Assembly (NCBI GenBank): GCA_033439685.1
Contig: JAUEDM010000006.1
Location: 3,658,001-3,722,000 of the forward strand
DNA: 64,000 bases
Origin: Apodospora peruviana
Lineage: Eukaryota; Ascomycota; Sordariomycetes; Sordariales; Lasiosphaeriaceae
Reading direction: 5' to 3'
Shown: positions 43,320 to 55,577 of the stretch, piece after piece
Position numbering within the stretch: position 1 is the stretch's first letter
How the letters are laid out: each line of letters opens with the position of its first letter
Position numbers and translations under genes: made by a program
The notes under the pieces: generated by a model
What the model saw: the letters and a program-made list of their open reading frames with translations, nothing else
Databases searched by the model: none
What the model was told of the DNA's origin: nothing

Positions 43320-45906
43320 GTGCAGCGAGGTTGTCAAGATAAGATGTCATGACGAATATGATTTGGCGTTGTTCTTCTCCCAAATCAATGGTCTCCAGTT
43401 GATGATAGACAGGGTCACGATTGTCGACCTACCTAGGTCTTACAACTAATTCGTGGGGAGTGTGACTAAGTGGACTCACAGTCCCCGTGCTACGAACCTT
43501 TCATGCAGCAAGCTGGAGCTGGAAGCCCAGCTCAGTTGAGTAGTAATAATACCGCTCAAGTTGCCATCGCAGTCACTCTTGGTGTTTGGACACTTGACAT
43601 ATCTGTTGGACTATCAAGACATCCTGGTTAGTAGACCACCTAAGTCAGAGCTCGATGTGAATGCAATATGCAAGGGTCGCCAAGTTGAACCACCCAGGCT
43701 ATCAACCTAAAGACCTTTTGCCACTGAATAAGGTATATATGAAGCATGTGTAATCAGCTGCGGGCCAAGATGAGTTCCCGACGTATAGGCCACGGCATGT
43801 ACAGCCATATGGTGTTTCTTATAGTACCGCCATGGCCCGATAACCATATCAGCCAAGTATGCCAGGCTGTTTCCCAGTGGGTCGGGCCCGAGACGCATAT
43901 AATAACTAATAGGCATTTTATTCGCTTCAATATCATGCAGCGCTCTGCAGTATCTCTGCTTCCGTTACCCAGCCAGAGTGATACAGTAATTAGGTGTGCC
44001 AATCCGGGCCCAGATGCACGGGGAGATATTCGTTGGAATTGACACCACACAACCAGCTATTACAGATCAAAATCTTACCGGCCTGGACAGTGTGTTAAGA
44101 CATGCATTCTTTATGCAGAACGGCAAAACCTGTACACATTTTGCGGAAGTCGGGACCATGCCGGGCGTAATACGTATCTGATTACGCGTGTAAGCTGGTG
44201 CTGCCGTGATGGGATGCCCGGAACCGAGAGAGAAAAGAGAGAGAGAAAAGACAGAGAGAGAAAAAGCGGGAGGGTCCATCCTGGCCAGCGTAGCGGCAGC
44301 AGGGCAGTGGGCGGGTGGGCGGCGGTGGGTCAATATGGGAGAATTCCGTAAAAACAGGCTGATTGCAACCTCACAGAGTGTCACTCTGGGCCACCTGCAC
44401 TCGCTTGACTGGTAGGGTAGGTCACACTCACCGAATCCATCCTCATCAGCCTGCCCAATGGACGTGTAGATAGCAAAAATCGGACTGTGACAAAGAACTG
44501 ACTGGTAGTTAGAGCTCGGAATGTTTGGTGCTCTAGAGAGTAGGTAGCAAGACAGATGAATGCTGAGGCACCTACGGGAGACCCGTGTAATTACTGACAG
44601 ATGGCATGTGCACAGTCGTAAGCTAACACGCACATTGAAGTGGCTGCCGAGGAGTTTTCCTCACATGGACTAGACTGAGGTAGGTGACCCCCAATATCTC
44701 CCTCGCTCATGCGAGACATGGCCCAGATCAGATCTGGGTACGTACTGGAGATGGACTGGTCGAGACCTTGGGACACGCTTTCCTGGTTTGCCATCTCGAT
44801 TGTGCATCGAACACAGACTTATGCAAACCCTACGATACGTTTTCCCCATTACTGTACCGACCAACAATACTACCAACGACAAGGAAGTCCCCATCGTGAA
44901 CTATTTGGGAGTGTAATCCGTAGTGTAAGAAAGCAAGCAAACAGGTTCATACACAAACAAAGCCGTCCACCGCCAAGAAGCCTCCCCCGCACAGTAGCTT
45001 GCGCGTGCCACGGTCTTGCTTTGCTTTCCTCCCCCTGATGCCGGCCGCATTGTTTCTTGGCAGAGAGGCGGGTTGTGGCCCCCCTTTCCCCGCGAAATGT
45101 TGAGACGAACGGCGGCCGAAAACATCTGCCGAAGAAGCTAGCACAAAGCTTACACTAAGTCAAGTGGCTTACATCCATGATGAATAGATAGACTTGGAGA
45201 AATCGAGGAATGATCACCACCTTGTTCACAACCAATCCCATTATCTCCATCGCTCACTTGGCCATCTCCCAACCCTGGAACTCAATAGTGGTTCCAGTCA
45301 AGAATCAAGATGGGACCAGTAACATCTACCATCGTAACCACCCTCGTGCCGTTGCTACCCTACCCCAGAACCAAACCATCCCCATCTCCCCAAATCTACC
45401 ACTCCCCGCTTCCAGAACAACCGTTCCTGTATACCGTACTTATCCAAAACCACATACCGGTTATTCTTGACCGATAATGGTATGGTACACACCATTCGAC
45501 GGAAAGAATTTGGCAAATCATATCCATTATGGTCTACGCTGGCTGCATGTAAGGTGTGCATGAGAAATTACCTAGCTTGGTGTAATATTCGGTGGCTGCC
45601 AGCACACTGGTACTTTCACTGGCTAGATTGCCTTTTGCGGCACTGGGAGTCGGGTTGTACATCCGATAGTGTCTTGGAAAGTCCGAACCAGTTTATATAC
45701 TGCAGACGTTAACACACACCCTCGCTCTCGTTGTCCTGCAGCGCTCTTTCTTCCCCGGGGATGTCTTTAATGACCGTTCCACACATCCGGTGCTGATACC
45801 TCTCGTCCGATCGATCTGCCTTTGTCTTCTTGCCCCTGGGACAAAAGTGAGGAGCTGCACCATCACCACCCCAGACATCCAGCGTCTGTCACGATCAGCA
45901 GCCAAG
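43320..45906. other. 2.6-kb gene-poor region with GA-rich tract
   Basis: No convincing gene on either strand; the longest frame (minus, 44067-44633, 188 codons) has no domain and low-complexity content. A purine-only (GA) stretch lies at about 44226-44272. The promoter of the rightward permease gene is presumably close to 45900. Confidence 0.45.
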
Positions 45907-47615
45907 ATGGGCGACCCAGAGAAGGAAATCGGTATGTCTTACTTCCCCCCTTATCAACCCCAACGTAAAAACTAACAGCTCCCCCTCCTCAAAAAAAAAA
46001 AAAGCTCAGCAAATCGAGCGCGAGCACAACTCCTCCACCTCAAAAGATGGCGCCTCCTCCACCGAGGAAGGCATCCCCGACCTCGTCTGGACAGAGGAGG
46101 AAGAAACCGCCATCCGCCGCAAGATCGACTGGCACTCGGTGCCCCTCGTAACGCTCCTCTACATGCTCTGCTTTTTGGACCGCACCAACATCGGCAACGC
46201 GCGCATCCAGGGACTGGCAGATGACCTGAAGCTCAAGGGCTTGGAATTCAACTGGGCGCTCTCCATATTCTACATCATCTACCTGCTCGTCGAGGTGCCG
46301 TCCAACATCCTGCTGAAACGCACCGGTCCACGATTCTATCTGCCCTTCCTGGTCTGCGGCTTCGGCTTCATCTCGGTCTGCACCTCGTTCGTGACCACAT
46401 TCCAAGGACTGCTAGGCGTGCGCGCCCTCTTGGGTGTCTTCGAGGGCGGCGCGATGCCGGGCATGGCTTTTTTCCTGTCGTGCTTCTACAAGCGCAACGA
46501 GTTACTCTTCCGGATTGGCATCTACGTATCCGCGGCGTCCATCGCCGGCGCGTTTGGTGGTCTTCTCGCGACCGGTTTGTCGCGAATCCCCGAATGGGGC
46601 GTCGCAAGCATGCGGATTCACACCTGGCGCAACATCTTCTTCTTTGAGGGTTTGGTGACGATGATTATTGGTGCGCTGGCGCCGATCTGGATGCCGACCA
46701 ACCCGAGCACGGCGTATTTCCTCAACGAGCGGGAACGGCTTATTGCCGCTGAACGACTAGTCAGGGAGCATAAGAGTGACCCCGACGAGCAGGTCACCTG
46801 GGCGCACGTCAAGCAGGCCATCTTCTGTATCCACAACTACACCTGCGCTCTCGGTTTCTTCCTGATCAATATCACCGTGCAAGGACTGTCGGTGTTCATG
46901 CCGACCATCCTCAAGGATCTGGGGCCGGAGTGGACGGCCACGCAGGCGCAGCTCTATTCGGTGCCGCCGTACGTGTGCGCGTGCTTGATCGCTGTCGCGG
47001 TCGCTTATGGGAGTGACAAGACGCACAAGCGCGGCATCTGGCTGGCCAGCTTTTCGTTGCTCGCCATCGTCGGGTTTGCGATCCTCAGGTGGGAGACGAG
47101 AGCGAATATTCGGTACATGGCGCTGTTCTTTGTTACTGTTGGCGCGTTTCCCGGCGGTCCTGGGTTTTTGAGCTGGGCTATGAACAGTGAGTTTCTCTCC
47201 TTTTATCCCCAGTTGAGAGGTTGAAGTTGGTTGCTGACAGACACAAAAAGACTCGGCTGGCCCACCGATTCGCGCCGTCACGACCGCGTACGTGGTTACC
47301 CTCGGAACCATTGGCGGTATTGTCGCCACGTGAGTTTTCTACCTTTTTATTGCTTCATCTGACAGACAAACACTGACACACATGGTTAGATGGACATACA
47401 TCCCCTCGGACGCACCAAAATATCCCACGGGCCACTCCATCAACCTCGGCGGCCAGGTCGCCGTGGTTCTTCTCAGCATCTTCGGCATCTTCTACTGCAT
47501 GTACGAGAACAAGGCCCGGGCGGCAGGAAAACGCGATCACCGCCTCGAGGGGTTGACGGAGCACCAGCAGGAGCAGCTCGGCAACAGGCACCCCAGGTAT
47601 CATTACTGGACTTGA
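45907..47615 (+). CDS. MFS permease, Dal5/ACS-type
   Basis: Four exons: 45907-45931, 46005-47186, 47251-47329 and 47390-47615; introns of 73, 64 and 60 bp; 503 residues. Twelve hydrophobic segments, with the family signature LDRTNIGNARIQG after the first helix and an EGGAMPGMAFFLSCFYKR loop. The later junctions give WAMNNSAGPPIRAV and IVATWTYIPSDAPKYPTGH, both characteristic of the anion:cation symporter (allantoate/nicotinate/biotin/pantothenate) family. It acts in the plasma membrane; the substrate cannot be read from sequence. The first acceptor lies directly behind a run of 13 A, with the ACTAAC branch site at 45970-45975. Using the earlier CAG at 45976-45978 would shift the frame, so 46005 is required. 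Confidence 0.93.
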
Positions 47616-49426
47616 TCATCTGTTCATGGCCCAATGAGGTAACCCGGGGGAGTGGAGTTATCGTGTCGTTGCATGTGGGGTGGGGCCATGGGGTGGAGGT
47701 GAAGCTACTGTTTGCCAAGATACACGATACTTCCGTGGTGCTGTTTTGGTGTTGGCGGTCCATAATGACGATATATCCATATTTTAAACGTATGATCTGG
47801 AGTTTTCTCTTTGTCGAATAAAAAGTTTACCGTTCAATACCATGTCATAATATCTTACGCAACTTCCTGTCGGCATTTCTCGCAGGAGAAAATTTTAGGA
47901 GTCACGGTACTTCAGCGTGGCGACTGTCATGTTCAGTGACATAGATGGCTTGGATTAACCAGTGTTAGAGCTAGTGCATCTTGGCGGCGTCATGCATTCG
48001 CGAATGTGGTAATTTTTTACGCCGCTAACAGTAGTAACCGCCCAATGCTAGACCGGTGTGAGAATTAGTATAATAAACCACTGGAGCTTGTGTCAAAACT
48101 TCATCGTGGGGTAGTTCTTTATGGATGTGGAGGCAGTTCCAGCTCAGAGTATACCGGCAAGAGGAGGTTCCGTTGTCCATAGGAAAACGGGGACCAGATA
48201 GATGGCAAAGCGCGTAGCAAAAATATATCCTCGGCATATTAGACGGTTAATCACTTTGTTCTCTCTGGGAGAAGGAGGTGATCAGAGAATTCCCGAACCC
48301 ATTCAGGGATGAACTGGCCACACCAATCGCTCGCCCACGGCTGCCCAAGATCTTGGGGAAGCTTGTTGTAGAGCCGCTGCCATCGTGAGGCTTGGAGGAG
48401 AACAGAGTCTGAACCTTTGTGCGGGGAAAATCTGGGGAAATCCCTCGTCCACGAGAAACACACCTCTATCACAACTGCCAATCCTGTCCCTGGCGCCGGA
48501 ACAGTCCCATTGGTACGGATAGAAAAAAATTACCAAAAGTAATTACTCGCCCAATGAGATGTCAAAGGGGTCGCCGGGTTTTAAGGTTAGGCAAATAAAC
48601 CCATGCTAGACAAACATCGACCCGGTTATGTTCCCTTCGGCGCTGAGGGTCGGCAGTTGTTTGCCCGAACTGCCTGTCAGTTCGGATTCCCTTGTCCAGC
48701 TACAGCAGGTCTGCATCTGCACCATGGACAGTTAGGGTCTCTTAATAATCTCGGGGATTTATCCTACACCATTTTAATATAATCTGCAGATACCAAGACA
48801 CCGGCGCTTGGGACCACCTCCATGTGGTAATGGGATCCGCCGCTCACCGCATCAGTCCGCATGTGTCAGTCGCAAGGATCGACCAACGCAGGAGATGATG
48901 ACTCGTGGCTTTGGCAGGGACTGAACTGACAGAAAATGGAGGAGTGAGGGGGAATGATCCGCAACGCTTCCCTGTTTTTAGTAAATCGAAACCCGGGGAA
49001 GTGGAATGAGGAGAAGAAGCAGAGAGAACGTGAAGCGGGGGGTGGGGATGGTTTGGTGGAGGAGGTTGGATGGTTCATTGGTGTAGTATCATTACCAGAT
49101 CTGGGTTGGGGATGGAGGATCAGCAATTCTGCCTCTAACGACCCCATCGCCCGGACCCCGACGAGAAAATCTGGGGTACTTAATATGAGGCCGGGCGTCC
49201 CCGTTGGATGGGTCCATGATCTCCGGTGAACGGTTGGTGCTGTTGTTGTTATTGCTGCAGTGTGTCACTTCTTCTTCAGAGTCCGAGCGGACTGGACTCG
49301 ACATACCTGCAAGTTGTGTAGCACCACCATACATACATACACCCAGTCGGCATCCGACATTGTTTCCGCCCATTCCCCTCCTCAGTCCTGATCTGAGTAT
49401 AGCAAGAGATACCACACAAACTCAAA
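47616..49426. other. Intergenic between two permease genes
   Basis: No gene recognised. Both permeases are transcribed rightward, so it holds the 3' UTR of the first and the promoter of the second. Confidence 0.5.
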
Positions 49427-50988
49427 ATGGAGGTCGAAAAGAAGAAAAGCACCGAAGCCGAAGGCATCGAGATCGCCGACCTCAAAGCCGACAACACCAC
49501 GAACCCCTGGCCGGCGCGCTTCGCCGCCAAAGACGAGGAATGGAAGAAGGAAACTACCAGAGCACTAGTCCGCAAGGTCGACATCCGCCTCCTCCCCTTC
49601 CTGATCATCATGTACCTGCTCAACTTCCTCGACCGCTCGAACCTCGCTCAAGCACGACAAGGCGACCTCGAGCGCGATTTGGGTATGACGGGCACCGATT
49701 TTAATCTCGCCACGTCCATCTTCTTCGTCGGCTATCTGCTTATGCAGCTGCCGTCCAACATGATCATCACCCGCGTGCGGCCGTCCCTCTATCTAACGAC
49801 TGCCATGATGTTGTGGGGCGGCGTGTCGGCCTGCAACGCGGCCACACACAAGTTCACCGATCTGGTGGTCGTCCGCTTCTTCCTGGGCTTCATCGAGGCG
49901 CCCTTCTTCCCCGGTGCCGTCTTTCTCATGAGCTCGTGGTACACACGCGCTGAGCTTACCAGGCGGATGTCATACTTCTACTCTGGCAACGCGCTGGCCA
50001 ATATGTTTGGTGGGATTATCGGTGCTGCGGTGCTGGGCAATATGGATGGTGCGCAGGGCATCGCTGGCTGGAGGTGGCTTTTCATCATTGAAGGTGTCAT
50101 CACAATCTTCGTCGCCTTCATCGGCATTTTCCTGCTTCCCGACTACCCAGGCGACACGCGCTGGCTGTCCGAAGAGGAACGCGCCTTCGCGGCCTGGCGC
50201 CTGTTGGCTGACATCAACGAGTCGGACGACCAAAAGGCCAAATCCGTCTGGCAGGGTGCCAAGCTGGCTCTCCTCGACTACCGACTCTACCTCTTTGTTC
50301 TACTCCAACATCTCAGCCTGCTGTCTCAAACCTTCCAATATTTCTTCCCGAGCATCGTCGGAACGCTCAAGTACGGCAAGATCGAGACGCTTTGGCTCAC
50401 CGTGCCGGTCTGGTTTGCCACCTTTTTGATCAGTGTCTGCGTGACATGGACGTCGGCAAAAACCAAGGACCGGTCGATCCACATTTTCTGTCTGATGCTC
50501 CTCGCGGCGGTAGGAAATGCCATCGCGACGGGTGCTACCTCTGTTGGCGCGCGGTTCTTTGCCATGTTTTTGATGCCCATGGGGGCTGTGTCTTCTTGTG
50601 AGTCCCCACGTTCACTCTCATATACAATAGATTGGCAAAACTGACACCATCGAATATAGATCAGATTATCCTCTCGTGGATCGCCAACTCGTTCCCCCGT
50701 CCCATGGTCAAGCGGTCTGCCTGCCTGGCCATCGCCAACATGATCGGCAACACGGCGAGCATCTATGGGTCGTACATGTATCCTGCGTCGGCGGCGCCGC
50801 AGTACATCCCCGGAGGGAGCGCCAACGCGGTGATTTGCTTGCTTGTCGGAAGTCTTGCTCTTGGGCTCCGGTTCCTGCACATTCGGGAGAACAAGAAGCT
50901 CGAGCAGGCTGAACGGAGTCGGGCCGCGGGTGTTGTTGAGGAGGCTAGCGAGGATCGGAGAGGGGATGGGTTCAGATATATCTACTAG
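49427..50988 (+). CDS. MFS permease, Dal5/ACS-type
   Basis: Two exons, 49427-50597 and 50660-50988, with a 62-bp GTGAGT...ATAG intron; 499 residues. The N-terminal charged leader of about 55 residues is followed by twelve hydrophobic segments. Signatures are FLDRSNLAQARQG, the GFIEAPFFPGAVFLMSSWYTR loop and DYPGDTRWLSEEER in the central loop. Across the intron VSSYQIILSWIANSFPRP restores a conserved helix. It belongs to the same symporter family as the permease 2 kb to the left but is not a recent duplicate, since signatures differ throughout. The start was chosen at MEVEKKKST, the first Met in the leader. Confidence 0.94.
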
Positions 50989-52083
50989 AACTAGGTGGTA
51001 GATATGAAGAGGGAGCTATGGTTGTTGGGCTAGGAACGGAGGAGATTGCGTTTAACAGACGGAGTTGAATTGATACCATGAATGATAGGAGCAAGACGAG
51101 CGTGTGCCTTGCAGGACTTTTCCAGTAACTCTATTTGAGTTAGATATCACGAAAACTGTCTTAGTTTTTAATGCTATTCTGCCACAAACAATTACAGGTC
51201 CGCTGTCCCCGGGCTGTTCTCGCTGAAGTCTCTCGCAACTCGTTGATGGTTAACACAGTCAACACATTGGACTCCATCCTTTACATATTTCCCGCTTACC
51301 CCTTTTCTCCCGTCAATATTCAACTTTTTTATATATCCATCCCGCAGCTGGAAGCCAGAAACAAAAGTGCGCCACCCATTCGGACGACGGCAGGCACACG
51401 CAAGCTGCTGCAAGCCCACCACGATGCAGCAAAAGCTAAGGCAACCGCATAAGAATAGCTACGCCTCCCGCGCCCCGCGCCAGACTATCGATTTCGGCCG
51501 TGCAGCAATACCATGCGCTCTCAGATTCGTCGTAACCCCATGAGCACGCGGAACAAGTATGGCTCAGACACTGGCCGCAACTTTAATGTCTTCGCGCCAC
51601 GTAAGCTTCTTTCGCGGTATTACTTCCTTCGACGAGAGTTTGCATGTGCCTTCTGAAATTGTGTTCAACCAGTCGAATCGTGAGATGGGCCTTATGTGAG
51701 CGTTCTGCATCTGGTGGGTAAGCCAGTGCCGGACTACTGCAGCATAACCACCTTCCTTTTCGGCCATCTTTTGCCCGACCAACTATTCTAAAGCTGACAG
51801 ACCTCACCTCTTTTGCGTTTCTGCCCCTCCTCTTCTCTCTTTCGTCTTCATACAATCTGTTTTGACTGTTATATCCTTGTCAATTTCAACCTTGATCTTC
51901 ATCTGGTCAATCGACTACTCGGTTTTTATCCGTATCCGTCTTAAGCGAGAAGCACCGAAAGGATCCAAAACCGGAACCGGTGACCACAAACCTAGACGAC
52001 GACGACGACGACGACGACGACCGGACCGAGCTAGCTCCGACTGTTCCGACCGTTATCCCGACCAACCCCCGACCTTCAACAAC
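50989..52083. other. Intergenic with GAC trinucleotide tract
   Basis: No gene recognised. A run of eight GAC units lies at about 51996-52021, inside the 5' leader of the b561-like gene, where the open frame upstream would encode a poly-Arg stretch. Confidence 0.5.
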
Positions 52084-52806
52084 ATGGCCGGCGCCCACAT
52101 CCACGGCGTCCTGATGTGGACCGCCTACCTGATCCTCTTCCCCCTCGGCGTTGTCTTAATGCGCACCCCTTCTCGGAAAGGCAACCCCTTCAAGCGCCAC
52201 TGGATCATCCAACTGATCGCAACAGCGTGTGCATGGACTGGCGCACTGGTGGGAATGTCCCACACGCGCTGGTCGCTACCGCACACGCCGCACACGATCC
52301 TGGGCAGCACAATCGCGCTCGCGCTCGCGGTACAGGGCGTCCTCGGCTGGCGCCATCATATGGATTTCCTCAAAATCCGCAAGCGGACGTGGATTTCCTA
52401 TACACATATCTGGCTGGGCCGGTTTGTGGTCGTGGGCGGGTGGACGAATGTCCTGATTGGCATGTCGCACCACCAGCACCACCTCGCGGGCGTGAGCACA
52501 ACGGTGATAGCGGGGGTGCTGATCGGTGTTGAGGCTGTTGGGATCTGTGTGTACCTGTGGTTGGCGCAGAGGAGGGCTGCAGCGAGTAAGGGGGGGTTGG
52601 GGAAGGAGGGTGATGAAGCTGAGGCGCATGCTTTGACGGGAGGAACTAGAAGTGGGGACGAGTATTTTGTGCTTGGGATGAGTGATGAGGAGGGTGATGA
52701 CGACGAGGAGGATGGAGAGCTGGGGAAGACAAGGAGGGGGAGGAGGAGCAAGGATGTGAGGTTGACAAAGAAAAGTATGGATGTTACTGGTGTTTCTGAG
52801 AGCTAA
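52084..52806 (+). CDS. Cytochrome b561-like membrane protein
   Basis: Intronless, 240 residues from the Met at 52084; an open extension upstream to 51862 contains only a trinucleotide tract and no family features. Five or six membrane segments carry spaced His residues (HIHGVLMW, GMSHTRW, TPHTILG, YTHIWLGR, SHHQHH), as expected of the heme-ligating helices of b561 ferric reductase-like proteins. The DOMON domain often fused in fungi is absent. The C-terminal 70 residues are charged, with an acidic stretch SDEEGDDDEEDGE and several basic clusters. It may transfer electrons across an intracellular membrane. The redox partner is unknown. Confidence 0.8.
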   Translation: MAGAHIHGVLMWTAYLILFPLGVVLMRTPSRKGNPFKRHWIIQLIATACAWTGALVGMSHTRWSLPHTPHTILGSTIALALAVQGVLGWRHHMDFLKIRKRTWISYTHIWLGRFVVVGGWTNVLIGMSHHQHHLAGVSTTVIAGVLIGVEAVGICVYLWLAQRRAAASKGGLGKEGDEAEAHALTGGTRSGDEYFVLGMSDEEGDDDEEDGELGKTRRGRRSKDVRLTKKSMDVTGVSES

Positions 52807-53554
52807 CCACTCAGGGCTTGGCCGGGCGGAGATGAGGGATAGTGAATGGCATATAAGTGTTTTCTTTCTTTTTTCTTTGTTCTTTTTGGCTGAGATTCCG
52901 CATATCTTTGAGCTTCCTGAGGATAGTATATCGGCGAGAAGGCAACTGCTGACCGACGAGGAATGGTCCATGCCCGGCACTACGTTGAACCTTGTCTCTA
53001 CAGCCTCATTATGACCTGATGTTCAGTGATAATGAGAATGAGTCGCGAGCGACCAATGGTGTGTTGACGTAAGAAGGCCATTTCAGAGAGAGTCTTGTCG
53101 GCTCCCTTCTTCGGGAATCTTTCAAAACCGTTCGCACTCGGGAGCTTGGAAAATGAAGAAAGCAGATCATGCATGGTCACGAACTCAGGGGCTAAAAGAG
53201 AAGCGAAAAGAAACCCAAAAAGAATTTTACAGTGACGAGATTCGAACCCGAGAGGTTTCCCACTGCGGATTGGGAGTTTGCAGGTTTGCAGTTCCTAAAC
53301 ACAGCGAGTGAGGTACCTTACCTAAAGTCATTACACTGCGAACAAAGAAGCATGCAGATCTTGCTATTACTTCCAACATATAGCCTAACATAGGTAATTG
53401 CAACGGGATTCAATGGCGTATAATTGGTCCAACCCAATCCATATATGCCTCTTATCAGGATCGTGATCATGTACCGCTATGATGACTTTTCGACTTCGGT
53501 CTGCATTATTCACGATGCCAGTTTCCACCAACTTATCAAGTTACGGAATGTGGC
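52807..53554. other. Intergenic, no gene seen
   Basis: Includes a tRNA-like B-box sequence at about 53235-53250 that was examined and rejected (no matching acceptor stem). No other feature. Confidence 0.45.
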
Positions 53555-55111
53555 TCACCGAGAAAGAAGATCAACCGCAACGAACCCAATTGTCGGCATC
53601 AACACCAGCGGCAGGATCTGCCCAAACCCCCATTCTAACTCCTCGTGACCGACCAACTCGGAGTTCAGCAACATCAGCGAGATCACCGCGATCGTGTTCC
53701 GGACGTTGAAGCAGAAATACGCGAACCAAATCAGTGGGTAGAAACCGTCGCCGTAGGACCAGATGGCGAGCCACTGACACACCAAAAGCACGACGACGAG
53801 ACAGATTCCTGTAGCAGTTATTGCCAATATCGCGCATATACTCTTGGCGAGGTGCAGTATCACTGCTTTGACGGCTGCAACACTTTGTTGGTCAGATTTG
53901 TGGCCGTCGTCAGATGATCTTGACCATCCTCTTAACGAGTATTCAAACCACTTGACGAAACCACCTAACCGCTGACTTTGGTCGCCATCATATACCAGCC
54001 ATGCAGCGTCCCCGCCCACGGGAAAAGCATCGTTGCCCCGAGCGTGAGGCAGAACAATATGAGCCCCGTGGTGCGGAGAACCAGCACAAACCCGGGACTG
54101 GATTGGTCAAGATAGCGGCAGCATGGGCCGGTCGCGTCCTCGTTCCAGTGCTCGCGGCCAACATTTCTCGCGGAAATAGACCCGAAACTGCCATATCATG
54201 GCTAGGATGCAGGCGGCCAGGACCGCGCCGCGGCGGACTTGGAGTCTGATCTCGCGGTCGTTGCTTCTGTTGTGGGTTGTTGTCTTCTTCCGACTTGTGG
54301 TCTGTGAGGTGAGGAGGTTGCCCGTTTTTGTCGAGATGGGAGTTCATGTAGTTGATGCGCGCAGCCCAGAACGAGTCCATCGTGAGCTGGAAGTAGAGCG
54401 TCACCAGCTGTTCGTGATAGTAGCTTATTCGTGACCACTGGGACAAGCCTGCTACCATTATGGCGAGGTCAGTCACAATCTGGATGTCGCATATGTTTCC
54501 GAGGAGTTCGGTAATTTTTTGCATGTGCGCTGGGTAGTTGGTGTTGTTTGTGACTTTGGCCAGTAGTTTCGTCTGCGACCTGCGAGGTTGAAGTGCGGTG
54601 AAATGTCTCCTGCAGCCCCTGCGTAGGAGAGTTGCCATTCTCCAGCTTTGTGAGTCTGGACATCTGCCAGTGCTACTGCTACTGCTACTGCTACTGCTAC
54701 TGCTACTGCTACTGCTACTGCTACTGCTACTGCTACTGCTACTGCTACTGCTACTGCTACTGCTACTGCTACTGCTACTGCTACTCCTACTGCTGCTGCT
54801 GCTGCTGTGTCTGACGATGACGGCGGCAACCCTTGTTCCTTTATCCCATCGACTCTCTTCTGTGACCTGCACCACGCCCTGACTTTGGTTACGGCCTTCC
54901 CTGCCTCGTGCAGCGCAGGGAATAAGGCTAGCAAAATCGTCAACCGCGAGACGATGATGAAGGACGCTGCTATCTGTTCATGCTATCCGTCAGACGCATG
55001 CTCAAGGTGTTTAGGGTATGATCTCTTTGTCTCACCAACCCCAGGGCCGCCAATCACATTATCGGCTCTGATATGTGCGGTGCGGCCGAGGGCAGGCTCT
55101 TGCAGTGACAT
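53555..55111 (-). pseudogene. Decayed fungal membrane protein gene with microsatellite
   Basis: Read on the minus strand from a candidate Met at 55111: MSLQEPALGR...IGGPG, then IAASFIIVSRLTILLALFPAL, then, past a hexanucleotide tract, QIVTDLAIMVAGLSQWSRIS, YYHEQLVTLYFQLTMDSFWA, and further pieces VLAACILAMIWQFRVYF, TTGLILFCLTLGATMLFP and IWSYGDGFYPLIWFAYFCFN. These pieces together match, in order, a common ascomycete multi-pass protein family ending WGFGQILPLVL. They lie in different frames: changes at about 54275, 54165 and 53975 and around the tract cannot be explained by introns, as adjacent segments need no gap. The gene is therefore broken several times and is probably not functional. 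Confidence 0.75.
54673..54806. repeat. CTACTG hexanucleotide microsatellite
   Basis: Eighteen uninterrupted copies of CTACTG (54673-54780) followed by a variant CTACTC copy, one more unit and about five CTG units. It is read as (Val-Ala)n or poly-Ser in two of the three minus-strand frames, with a stop in the third, and open in all three plus-strand frames. This explains the long frames reported on both strands here. Confidence 0.97.
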
Positions 55112-55577
55112 CTCGTTTGGTAAGTTGGGGAGATGCAGAGTCCGTAATTGTGAACCGTAAGGCTTGTGAAAGATGGTGTCGTCGAGTTGTCAATATTGAG
55201 TCGTGATATTGCTTTCGGGAACGATCGTGACCGGTCTCTGGCGACGCATCCGGAAGCGGTAGAGGTGAGACATTCCGCCAAGCTGACAGCACCGGCCGAA
55301 TAGACAAAGACATCTAAAGACATCTGATAGAAGCCAGGGCCTGGAATGCGGGAGCCCCTCATTTGCCGTTGTTTTCCCTGAGACATTTGCTCAACTGCTT
55401 GTGGTTGCTTTCCTTCCGTATTTCATAACGCAAAGGAGCTTGCTGTCTTGCCAGTTTGATACGAGGTAAGATTTGTCTATTCATTATCACGCCAGCTTCA
55501 AGTTATCCGCATATCCTACCCTAACATCCCATTCTACACCCTACGACTAATCTCAATCCAGCAGCTCTCACATAGAA
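55112..55577. other. Short intergenic region
   Basis: No gene recognised. It separates two leftward genes. Confidence 0.5.

Noticed and set aside
44067..44633. 188-codon minus-strand frame in the gap right of RFC3
   Set aside because: Composition follows a GA/CT-rich tract and the frame lacks domains, signal peptide or consistent codon preference.
53221..53310. tRNA-like sequence with GGTTCGAATC B box on the minus strand
   Set aside because: The T-arm pairs only partly and no acceptor stem complementary to the 3' side can be found within 100 bases; at best a degraded tRNA relic.
54598..54882. Poly-Leu and Tyr-Cys frames on the plus strand
   Set aside because: Produced entirely by the CTACTG hexanucleotide tract.
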